In this document: positions 1-5,556 of the stretch, in pieces
Layout: each line of letters starts with the position of its first letter
Position numbering within the stretch: position 1 is the stretch's first letter
Source of the DNA: CAZTZY01 sp964617765
GTDB lineage: Bacteria > Pseudomonadota > Gammaproteobacteria > Pseudomonadales > DT-91
Length of the DNA: 9,500 nt
Direction: 5' to 3'
Assembly (NCBI GenBank): GCA_964617765.1
Contig: CAZTZY010000101.1
Coordinates: 1 to 9,500 of the forward strand
Notes under the pieces: model-generated
Seen by the model: only the letters and a program-made list of their open reading frames with translations
Told to the model about the DNA's origin: nothing
The model's database searches: none
Program-made: the position numbers and the translations under genes

Positions 1-58
1 AGGCGTGTTCGTTAAGTTCCCCGAACTTAACGAATAAAAACGTTCGTTAAGTTAGGCG
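1..58 (-). repeat. attC-like integron recombination site, cut by the window edge
   Basis: Read on the minus strand, this stretch lies about 60 bases after the vapC stop. It opens with GCCTAAC (58-52), which fits the RYYYAAC core of an attC R'' box. The block AACTTAACGAA then appears three times in alternating orientation: 53-43, inverted at about 35-25, and again at about 23-13. The first two copies can pair across a short loop, and the second and third can pair across GGG. The element ACACGCCT precedes the first core and recurs at 8-1, so another core may lie just outside. Position after the toxin gene and orientation away from intI agree with a gene-cassette attC. The closing GTTRRRY box is not clearly visible, so the boundaries are open. 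A generic palindromic repeat is the alternative. Confidence 0.5.
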
Positions 59-117
59 TGTTTTGGGAGTTGGGATTATTCCTTTTTTTTACCTTTAAAA
101 CGGGCTGTTGGTATTGT

Positions 118-510
118 TTACACTGCTTTTCTCAAGCCCAGGTGTTCTACAAAGGGCAAAAAGTCGCGGTCTGAAAATAACAGTGTGTAATTATTTTCAA
201 TGCAAAATGTCGCAATGATGACATCGGTAGTTTTTCTTATGGTGATGCCTTGTTTCCTGAGTTTTCTATAGTTGTCTGCACAAGCATAAATCGCTTGTTC
301 ACCGAGAAGGTTATAAATAGTCAGTGCATCCAGCATGTCTTTTGCGGTTTTATAATCAGCATCATTTTTGAAGCCCTGGAGTATTTCCAGTGCAATGATA
401 TCGCCGATGGCCACGGCTTCTTTGCCGAGCGCTTTGTCTAGCAGATTTACTTCAGAGGTGTCTTTGCCATTGAAGTAGTCAATCCATACGCTAGTATCGA
501 CTACAATCAC
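118..510 (-). CDS. vapC: VapC-type PIN-domain ribonuclease toxin
   Basis: The 130-residue product is the usual length for a VapC toxin, a Mg-dependent endoribonuclease of type II toxin-antitoxin modules. The PIN-domain acidic residues are visible: D5 in the N-terminal VVDTSVWIDYF, E42 in ALEILQG, D96 in TTDVIIATFC, and D114/D116 in LLFSDRDF. The start is GTG at 510-508. It overlaps the TGA stop of the upstream antitoxin gene as GTGA, which implies translational coupling and makes this start convincing. With vapB it forms a two-gene minus-strand operon, divergent from the integron integrase and followed by an attC-like element, so it may be the first cassette of an integron. VapC family substrates include initiator tRNA and rRNA; the target here cannot be told from sequence. 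The gene looks intact. Confidence 0.94.
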   Translation of the reverse strand: MIVVDTSVWIDYFNGKDTSEVNLLDKALGKEAVAIGDIIALEILQGFKNDADYKTAKDMLDALTIYNLLGEQAIYACADNYRKLRKQGITIRKTTDVIIATFCIENNYTLLFSDRDFLPFVEHLGLRKAV

Positions 511-701
511 TTGCTGGTTCTCATGTCATCAAGGTTGCCTTCCCATTTCAAGCGGCCCCTGAGATTTTTTATGCCTTCTTGTTTTTTCAATTGAATCAAT
601 GTCTTAAGGCCTAGCTCTACGGCTTCGCGTTTGGTGCTTGCTCCACTTGCCTTTAATGCGTCATTCATTAATTTATCGTCTATTACGATATTGGTTCTCA
701 T
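507..701 (-). CDS. vapB: VapB-type ribbon-helix-helix antitoxin
   Basis: This 64-residue protein starts MRTNIVIDDKLMNDAL, the beta-strand and first helix of a ribbon-helix-helix DNA-binding fold. TKREAVELGLKTLIQLKKQE follows as the second helix, typical of the VapB family that partners PIN toxins. The C-terminal part (about residues 44-64, LRGRLKWEGNLDDMRTSK) is the usual toxin-binding tail with a conserved tryptophan. It should neutralise VapC and, as a complex with it, repress its own promoter. The ATG at 701-699 follows a good ribosome binding site, GAGGTG, seven bases upstream on the minus strand. Its TGA overlaps the vapC GTG. No other antitoxin candidate is near. Confidence 0.93.
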   Translation of the reverse strand: MRTNIVIDDKLMNDALKASGASTKREAVELGLKTLIQLKKQEGIKNLRGRLKWEGNLDDMRTSK

Positions 702-726
702 GATTAGTCACCTCTTTATGCCTGCT

Positions 727-761
727 ATTTATACACATCCTAGCGGACAATTATACACATC
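727..761 (-). promoter_or_regulatory. vapBC promoter region with two direct repeats (possible operator)
   Basis: The 11-base plus-strand sequence TTATACACATC occurs at 729-739 and again, exact, at 751-761, a spacing of 22 bp or about two helical turns. Read toward vapB, each copy contains a -10-like hexamer: TATAAT (755-750) and TATAAA (733-728). Neither has a strong -35 at ideal spacing. VapB/VapC complexes usually bind repeated motifs over their own promoter, so these repeats are a likely operator. The nearer -10 would give a leader of roughly 20 bases before vapB. Confidence 0.5.
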
Positions 762-827
762 GCAAGTGGAGGCCATACTTTTCACTGGCATTTAATGGCA
801 AGTTCCCAGGTGAAAATTTCTATTTAA

Positions 828-860
828 TTGCTTGATTTTCATTCCGATATACTGTTTATT
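828..860 (+). promoter_or_regulatory. Candidate intI promoter overlapping the LexA box
   Basis: Two overlapping readings are possible. TTGATT (832-837) with TTTATT (855-860) has a 17-base spacer. TATACT (848-853) is a better -10 but lacks a good -35; TTGCTT at 828-833 is only 14 bases away. In both readings the -10 falls inside or against the LexA box, so bound LexA would block polymerase. The precise start site cannot be chosen from sequence. Confidence 0.4.
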
Positions 861-869
861 TGAACAGTA
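850..869 (+). promoter_or_regulatory. LexA (SOS) box upstream of the integron integrase
   Basis: The site is TACTGT, eight bases, ACAGTA: perfect symmetric half-sites and the exact CTGT-N8-ACAG core of the gammaproteobacterial LexA operator. It ends 19 bases before the intI start codon and overlaps the likely -10 region. LexA control of integrase genes is well established for mobile and Vibrio integrons, so repression in normal growth and induction by DNA damage is a strong prediction. A chance match of both six-base arms at this position is unlikely. Confidence 0.9.
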
Positions 870-888
870 ATAACGCAAGGATTTTTGT

Positions 889-1884
889 ATGCAAAAAATT
901 ATGGATGATATTCCTCCGCCTGTACCTGCCAACCCGTCAAGGCTTATTGATCAATTGCGTGTTTTTATGCGCGCACAGCATAAATCGTGGAGTACTGAAA
1001 AACTCTATGTGTACTGGATTCTTCGCTATATCCGCTTTCATAAGAAACGCCACCCGGTGGAAATGGGCGCTGCCGAAATTGAAAGTTTTCTCAATCATTT
1101 ATCGGTTCAACAATACGTTTCTCCGAGTACGCAAGCCTCTGCATTAAATGCGTTAGTTTTTTTGTATAAACAGTTTTTAAATGTTGAAGTAGGCGCGCTG
1201 GATTTCAAGTTTGCCAAACGGCATAAAAAAATCCCGGTGGTTTTTAGTCATCAAGAAGCGCAAATGATTATTGATGGTTTAAAGGGTTCTTATAAATTGA
1301 TGGCTTTGTTGATGTATGGATGCGGTTTGCGGGTTTCTGAATGTTTGCGTTTGCGTGTGAAGGATATTGATTTTGCCATGAAAGAGATCGTTATCCAGGA
1401 TGGCAAGGGCGGCAAAAACCGGCGTACCTTGTTACCCATTTCGTTAATTCCTGATTTGAAGCAGCAAATTCAACAGGTACGTTTATTGCACGAGCAAGAC
1501 ATGAAAGAGGGCGTAGGTGAGGTGTATATGCCTTATGCGCTGGCCAGGAAATACCCCAGTGCGGCCACAGCCCTTGAATGGCAATTTATATTCCCCTCAG
1601 CGGTATTGGCTAAAGATCCTCGGGTCGATAAATTGCGCAGGCATCATGTGCACCAGAGGTCGATACAAAAAGCAGTAAAAGCGTCAATCATCAATGCAGA
1701 AATTCATAAGCTGGCTAATTGCCATACCTTTCGCCATTCTTTTGCCACGCGTTTGCTGGAGAATGGCTACGATATCAGGACTATCCAGGAATTATTAGGA
1801 CATTCAGATGTCGCCACAACAGAAATATATACCCATGTGTTAAACAAGGGTGGGCGCGGTGTTCTTAGCCCGATTGATCGTTAA
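889..1884 (+). CDS. intI: Integron integrase (IntI-type tyrosine recombinase)
   Basis: The 331-residue protein is a complete tyrosine recombinase of normal IntI length. Residues about 17-105 form the SAM-like DNA-binding domain and about 115-331 the catalytic domain. Catalytic residues are visible: R148 (GLRVSE), a lysine in the beta-hairpin DGKGGKNRR (about 172-179), H279 and R282 (CHTFRHSFAT), H305 (ELLGHSD) and the nucleophile Y314 (TEIYTHVLNKGG). The stretch about 213-258, with ALARKYPSA, EWQFIFPS and DPR..RRHHVH, is the extra segment that separates IntI from XerC/D. That segment binds folded attC sites, and it makes the IntI call strong. The ATG at 889 follows AAGGA (877-881) at a seven-base spacing. 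A LexA box lies just upstream. The gene diverges from vapBC, the usual geometry between integrase and cassettes. It appears intact. Confidence 0.95.
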   Translation: MQKIMDDIPPPVPANPSRLIDQLRVFMRAQHKSWSTEKLYVYWILRYIRFHKKRHPVEMGAAEIESFLNHLSVQQYVSPSTQASALNALVFLYKQFLNVEVGALDFKFAKRHKKIPVVFSHQEAQMIIDGLKGSYKLMALLMYGCGLRVSECLRLRVKDIDFAMKEIVIQDGKGGKNRRTLLPISLIPDLKQQIQQVRLLHEQDMKEGVGEVYMPYALARKYPSAATALEWQFIFPSAVLAKDPRVDKLRRHHVHQRSIQKAVKASIINAEIHKLANCHTFRHSFATRLLENGYDIRTIQELLGHSDVATTEIYTHVLNKGGRGVLSPIDR

Positions 1885-1921
1885 TGGTCTATACTGGTTT
1901 TAAATCAATTTTGAGGTGTTT

Positions 1922-2452
1922 ATGCCGGATAGTATCAGCCGAAAGCATTTATTGATAGTTGCCATTGCCCTGGCGATGGTGATCCAGTTTGCTTTTATTG
2001 TGACGCATTTTTTCATTACTACGGAAGTAACGCCCAACGGGATTGTTTCTGTGCAGTTTATTGAAAGTGTTAGCCAGTTAAAGTTGGCCATGTTGCAGTG
2101 GGGTCATGCCGGTGATGTGGCTATTGGCTTGAGCATGGGTCTGGATTTTTTCTATATCCCTGTGTATGTGTTGATATTTTATATAGGCCTGAATATGACG
2201 GCAGAAAAAATAGTCACTCTGTCTATAAAGCTGGCAGAGTTATGTGTGTTGGCAGCCCGGGGTTTGGTATTGGCGGGTGTGCTGGATTGTATTGAAAATA
2301 TCGCGACGATCAATGTGTTGCTCGGTTCCGATAATGCGTTGTGGATTTTGATCATGCACGGAGCGGCCAGTGTAAAATATTTCCTGCTGGGTTCTGGTAT
2401 AGGGCTGTTGCTGTTGGCATGGGCGGTTTTGTTGAAAAAACGCTTGTCCTGA
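1922..2452 (+). CDS. Hypothetical four-helix inner-membrane protein
   Basis: I do not recognise a named family. The 176-residue product has four likely membrane helices, at about residues 9-32, 72-91, 104-124 and 149-171. A less hydrophobic loop lies between helices 1 and 2, and the tail is basic (LKKRLS). Helix 2 begins GLDFFYIPVYVLIF and helix 3 ends in LDCIEN. Similar D..E-N signatures occur in uncharacterised small membrane proteins, so this is probably a conserved unknown rather than a spurious ORF. I chose ATG 1922 over the in-frame GTG at 1916, because GAGG at 1913-1916 then sits five bases upstream. It begins 37 bases after intI with no terminator or clear promoter between, so SOS read-through is possible. 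No catalytic motif or signal peptide cleavage site is evident. Confidence 0.8.
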   Translation: MPDSISRKHLLIVAIALAMVIQFAFIVTHFFITTEVTPNGIVSVQFIESVSQLKLAMLQWGHAGDVAIGLSMGLDFFYIPVYVLIFYIGLNMTAEKIVTLSIKLAELCVLAARGLVLAGVLDCIENIATINVLLGSDNALWILIMHGAASVKYFLLGSGIGLLLLAWAVLLKKRLS

Positions 2453-2465
2453 ATTTTGCCTGCAC

Positions 2466-2514
2466 ATGACAGAGTTGTCATTGTCCTCATTGGCTAGCTG
2501 AATAGGCCTTTTTT
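2466..2514 (+). terminator. Possible terminator after the membrane-protein gene
   Basis: Two short hairpins follow the stop codon. ATGACA (2466-2471) and TGTCAT (2476-2481) pair across four bases but lack a T tract. GGCTA (2492-2496) and TAGGCC (2503-2508) pair with one bulged G and are followed by six T residues. The second has the form of a weak rho-independent terminator. The rest of the gap to the next gene is AT-rich, with no convincing -35/-10 pair. Confidence 0.4.
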
Positions 2515-2644
2515 GTTATCCTCTTGTTTTGGGCGCAGCGTATACTCAATGCTGTGTGTAAGTTGTACGGTGGTGCAAAAGTTATTAAACCTTGTATTAT
2601 CGAGATACATTTGTGTATTAAGCCAATAAAAAAGGGGAGCCTGC

Positions 2645-3142
2645 ATGTCGAACAAATTTGATTATGTAAAAACCAAACGTGAAGACATTGATGAAATTCC
2701 GCAATCCATTGCGGGTATTGTCCATACCGTGATGAAATATTACACCCGTTTTAATGTGTGGGTTTACAAGAAATCCAACGGCAAGTTGATGAAGAATTTC
2801 CCAGGCGGTTACCCGATTTGTATCGTGGGCATGATTGGCCGTAAATCAGGTGATCGCCGTGAAGTTGGCCTGATTCATTTGCCTGATGGTGAAAATAAAT
2901 ATCTGGTGGCCTCGCAAGGTGGTATGGAGAAACACCCAGTGTGGTATTTCAATATCAAGGCAAACCCCGATATTGATATCATGGTGGGCGGCGTAGTAGG
3001 TAAATACCATGCGCAACAATTAACGCCGGAAGAGAAACGTGACAGCTGGCCACATTTGTTGTCGATTTATCCCGATTTTGATGAATATCAGGCGCGGACT
3101 GATCGTGATATTCCCGTGTTTTTGTGCGCGCCGGTTAAGTAA
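2645..3142 (+). CDS. Deazaflavin (F420)-dependent nitroreductase/quinone reductase family protein
   Basis: The 165-residue protein fits the Ddn/DUF385 family of split-beta-barrel flavin or deazaflavin oxidoreductases. Family motifs appear in order: IGRKSGDRREVGLIHL (about 64-79), VASQGGMEKHPVWYFNIKANP (about 88-108), and YQARTDRDIPVF (about 148-159). The N-terminal 40 residues form the expected amphipathic lead-in. No signal peptide is seen. Members reduce nitro compounds or quinones with F420H2, but many proteobacterial homologues have unknown cofactor and substrate, so the precise reaction is open. The ATG follows AGGGGAG (2633-2639) at a five-base spacing. A REP hairpin begins four bases after the TAA stop and may act as its 3' processing or termination signal. 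Confidence 0.85.
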   Translation: MSNKFDYVKTKREDIDEIPQSIAGIVHTVMKYYTRFNVWVYKKSNGKLMKNFPGGYPICIVGMIGRKSGDRREVGLIHLPDGENKYLVASQGGMEKHPVWYFNIKANPDIDIMVGGVVGKYHAQQLTPEEKRDSWPHLLSIYPDFDEYQARTDRDIPVFLCAPVK

Positions 3143-3146
3143 GATT

Positions 3147-3946
3147 TCGCGGCTAAAGAGCCGCTCCTACAATATTATTCCCTGTAGGAGCGCCACTTTG
3201 GCGCGAACCATGTTTGTTGGTTTATTCTTCATCGCGGCTAAGAGCCGCTCCTACAATTTCATACCCTGTAGGAGCGCCACTTTGGCGCGATCCATGTTTG
3301 ATGGTTTATTCTTCATCGCGGCTAAGAGCCGCTCCTACAATAAGATTCCCGTGCGACCAATAACAGCATTCACACCGTAGGAGCGCCACTTTGGCGCGAT
3401 TCATGTTTGTTGGTTTATTCTTCATCGCGGCTAAGAGCCGCTCCTACAATTAGATTCCCGTGCGACCAACAACAGCATTCGCGCCGTAGGAGCGCCACTT
3501 TGGCGCGAACCATGTTTGTTGGGTTTATTCTTCATCGCGGCTAAGAGCCGCTCCTACAATAAGATTCCCGTGCGACCAACAACAGCATTCGCGGCGTAGG
3601 AGCGCCACTTTGGCGCGAACCATGTTTGTTGGGTTTATTCTTCATCGCGGCTAAGAGCCGCTCCTACAATAAGATTCCCGTGCGACCAATAACAGCATTC
3701 ACACCGTAAGAGCGCCACTTTAGCGCGATCCATGTTTGATAGTTTATTCTTCATCGCGGCTAAGAGCCGCTCCTACAATAAGATTCCCGTGCGACCAATA
3801 ACAGCATTCACACCGTAAGAGCGCCACTTTAGCGCGATCCATGTTTGATAGTTTATTCTTCATCGCGGCTAAGAGCCGCTCCTACAATAAGATTCCCGTG
3901 CGACCAATAACAGCATTCACACCGTAGGAGCGCCACTTTGGCGCGA
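3147..3946 (+). repeat. Tandem REP/BIME array of 16 elements (8 alternating pairs)
   Basis: Two 23-base REP types alternate. Type A, on the minus strand here, has head GTAGGA, stem GCGGCT/AGCCGC and loop CTT. Type B, on the plus strand, has the same head and loop with stem GCGCCA/TGGCGC. Type A copies: 3147-3170 (one-base loop insertion), 3232-3254, 3316-3338, 3425-3447, 3535-3557, 3645-3667, 3754-3776, 3863-3885. Type B copies: 3184-3206, 3268-3290, 3377-3399, 3486-3508, 3596-3618, 3706-3728, 3815-3837, 3924-3946. The repeat period is about 85 bp in the first two units and 109-110 bp later, because the A-to-B spacer grows from about 13 to about 38 bases. Spacers are also conserved, so whole units were duplicated. 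The array fills the space between two plus-strand genes. Confidence 0.97.
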
Positions 3947-4062
3947 TTCATCTGGCATCAATATACGTCATTGTTTTTAAATTTTTCTCGATCATGCCCT
4001 GATAAAAACTCGCAATAGTTGCAATAGCTTTTATCAATTTTTCCGTTTGTGTCCTTTTGTTT

Positions 4063-4078
4063 ACACTGAATTCAGTGT
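4063..4078 (+). promoter_or_regulatory. Perfect 16-base palindrome upstream of the nitrobindin-like gene (putative operator)
   Basis: ACACTGAATTCAGTGT is an exact palindrome 32 bases before the start codon at 4111, in the AT-rich stretch that follows the REP array (3947-4110). Its size, symmetry and promoter-proximal position suggest a site for a dimeric repressor such as a TetR-family protein. No regulator gene lies nearby, and I cannot name the protein. Confidence 0.45.
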
Positions 4079-4110
4079 GTGAAAAGTCAGTTTAACTACA
4101 GGAGAGCATC

Positions 4111-4680
4111 ATGAGCGAAGCATCAGTGAATTATGGTCCATTGGCGATGTTGATCGGTAAATGGTATGGCGATAAAGGTATGGATATTGCACCGGAGCCT
4201 GCACCTGCGGATGTGGAAAAAAGCCAGTATTTTGAAACTATTACCTTTGAAGAAGCAGGAGATGTGACGAATGCCAATCAACAAGTGTTGGCAGTGGTGC
4301 GTTATCATCAGGTTGTTAGTCGCAAGGCGACAAATAAGGTTTTCCACGATCAAATGGGTTACTGGATGTGGGATGCAGCCACGAATGTGGTGATGCATTC
4401 TCTGGTGATTCCTCGTGCGGTAGCCGTAGTGGCCGAAGGTACGGCGACAGAAAACAACGGTGATGTGAAGTTGTCGGTGAAGGCGACCAATGGGGGTGAT
4501 GTGCATAATATTGCTGAATCTGCCTATATGGCAACCAGGGCGCGCACCACGGCATTTACCATGGAATTGACGGTTTCAAAAGATCAGTTGAGCTATAACG
4601 AAACTATAGTGCTCGATATATACAACAAGAAAGCGTTTGATCATACAGATCGCAACAAACTCACCAGGGTTTCTGCATAA
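4111..4680 (+). CDS. Nitrobindin-like heme-binding beta-barrel domain protein (FABP-like)
   Basis: The 189-residue protein resembles the THAP4/nitrobindin (DUF1794) beta-barrel family. The N-terminal LAMLIGKWYGDKG (about 11-23) matches the GxWxGxG signature. It is followed by an alternating beta-strand pattern: YFETITFEEAGD, QVLAVVRYHQVV, FHDQMGYWMWD, VVMHSLVIPRAVAVVAEG, TAFTMELTVSKDQLSYNETIVLDI. Family members have a proximal heme histidine near the C terminus; H178 in KKAFDHTDRNKLTRV is the candidate here. There is no signal peptide, so it should be cytoplasmic. The substrate is uncertain: heme/NO binding is known for nitrobindins, while this member could bind another small ligand. ATG 4111 follows AGGAGA (4100-4105) by five bases. 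The gene is isolated, with its own leader, and lies between REP arrays of opposite orientation. Confidence 0.75.
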   Translation: MSEASVNYGPLAMLIGKWYGDKGMDIAPEPAPADVEKSQYFETITFEEAGDVTNANQQVLAVVRYHQVVSRKATNKVFHDQMGYWMWDAATNVVMHSLVIPRAVAVVAEGTATENNGDVKLSVKATNGGDVHNIAESAYMATRARTTAFTMELTVSKDQLSYNETIVLDIYNKKAFDHTDRNKLTRVSA

Positions 4681-4705
4681 CCTGACAGAGTGTAAATTGT
4701 TGGAA

Positions 4706-5059
4706 TGGCGCTTCTGCAATGTCAATGATGTTGTGGGTCGCGCCAAAGTGGCGCTCCTACGGTGTGAGTGGCGTTGTCGGTCGCGCCAAAGTGGCGCTCC
4801 TACGGTGTGAATGACGTTGTTGGTTGTGCGGTGAATAATATTGTAGGAGCGGCTCTTAGCCGCGAAAAGAAATAAGTGATGTTGTAGGAGCGGCTCTTAG
4901 CCGCGATGAAGAATATACTCACCTAATATTGGTCGTTCCAAAGTCGCGTTCCTGCGTTGTAATGACGTTGTCGGTCGCGCCAAAGTGTCGCTCCTACGGT
5001 GTGAATGACGTTGTTGGACGTGCGGTGAATAATATTGTAGGAGCGGCTCTTAGCCGCGA
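4706..5059. repeat. REP cluster upstream of the RAYT gene (7 copies plus one remnant)
   Basis: Type B copies on the minus strand lie at 4738-4760, 4781-4803, 4933-4955 (degenerate, head GCAG) and 4975-4997 (one stem mismatch). Type A copies on the plus strand lie at 4843-4865, 4884-4906 and 5037-5059. A half-element with the B head and one arm remains at 4706-4717. Orientation is opposite to the array at 3147-3946. The B-to-A spacers are recognisably the reverse complement of the spacers in that array, including the GGTGTGAATGACG stretch. The last copy ends 13 bases before the RAYT ribosome binding site. Confidence 0.95.
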
Positions 5060-5088
5060 ATATTTTCGATTCAAGGAGGAATCTGATC

Positions 5089-5544
5089 ATGAAAAATGGA
5101 CAAAAATCTTTAAGAAAGGGCAGGGTGTCGCTGCCCAATAACGCCTATCTGATTACCACGACTGCATCATCCCGTGAAAAAATATTTTCCGATGACTTTC
5201 TTGCAATATGTGCTTCCCAATGTTTTGAAAATAGAAAAATTTTGAAAGATGCCCATATGTTAGCCTGGGTGCTTATGCCTGATCATGTACATTGGTTAAT
5301 TCAATTGGGTGATTCTGATAATCTTTCTGTTTTGGTCGGGAAATTAAAAGCGGCGAGTTCTCGTTCAGTCAATCAAAAAAGACAATGTACAACGCCGGTA
5401 TGGGATAAGGGTTTTCATGATCATGCCATTCGCGACAATCATCAATTGTTAGTTGTAGCGCGATATATTGTGGCGAATCCATTACGAGCGGGATTGGTTA
5501 ATCATGTTGGTGATTATCCCTATTGGAATTCGATATGGTTGTAA
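5089..5544 (+). CDS. REP-associated tyrosine transposase (RAYT, Y1_Tnp/IS200-like HUH nuclease)
   Basis: The 151-residue protein has the Y1 transposase layout. It has HUH residues H66 and H68 in LMPDHVHWLIQL, the WDKGFHDHAIRDN block (about 105-117), and a single catalytic tyrosine Y126 in ARYIVANPLRAGLV. RAYTs nick and process single-stranded REP sequences, recognising a GTAG-type tetranucleotide next to the hairpin. All surrounding REPs carry a GTAG head, which supports this pairing. The ATG follows a strong site, AAGGAGG (5073-5079), at a nine-base spacing. REPs flank the gene on both sides, a REPtron-like layout. All key residues are present and the frame is open, so it is probably active. 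Family members are usually single-copy and domesticated rather than self-mobile. Confidence 0.93.
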   Translation: MKNGQKSLRKGRVSLPNNAYLITTTASSREKIFSDDFLAICASQCFENRKILKDAHMLAWVLMPDHVHWLIQLGDSDNLSVLVGKLKAASSRSVNQKRQCTTPVWDKGFHDHAIRDNHQLLVVARYIVANPLRAGLVNHVGDYPYWNSIWL

Positions 5545-5556
5545 TTTTATTTTGGG

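Noticed and set aside
860..1147. 95-codon plus-strand ORF overlapping the LexA box and the start of intI
   Set aside because: It is out of frame with the clear integrase and begins inside the operator.
889..1884. XerC/XerD or phage integrase
   Set aside because: The extra segment with EWQFIFPS and RRHHVH and the VLNKGG..GVLSP end are IntI features absent from Xer proteins.
3039..3380. 113-codon plus-strand ORF running from the nitroreductase-family gene into the REP array
   Set aside because: It overlaps a well-supported gene in another frame and its second half only translates repeated hairpins, which gives repeated peptide blocks.
3147..3946. CRISPR array
   Set aside because: Repeats are regular, but the spacers are conserved rather than unique, the hairpins are REP elements in alternating orientation, and there are no cas genes.
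4123..4555. Minus-strand ORFs opposite the nitrobindin-like gene
   Set aside because: Histidine-rich, low-complexity translations typical of antisense shadows; the plus-strand frame has a good ribosome binding site and family motifs.
4923..5141. Short ORFs on both strands across the REP cluster before the RAYT gene
   Set aside because: They translate REP sequence and have no ribosome binding site or family resemblance.
5089..5544. Mobile IS200/IS605 insertion sequence
   Set aside because: Single-domain HUH protein with the RAYT-type WDKGFHDH and ARYIVANPLRAGLV blocks, flanked by many dispersed REPs rather than one pair of IS ends, and no tnpB-like gene.
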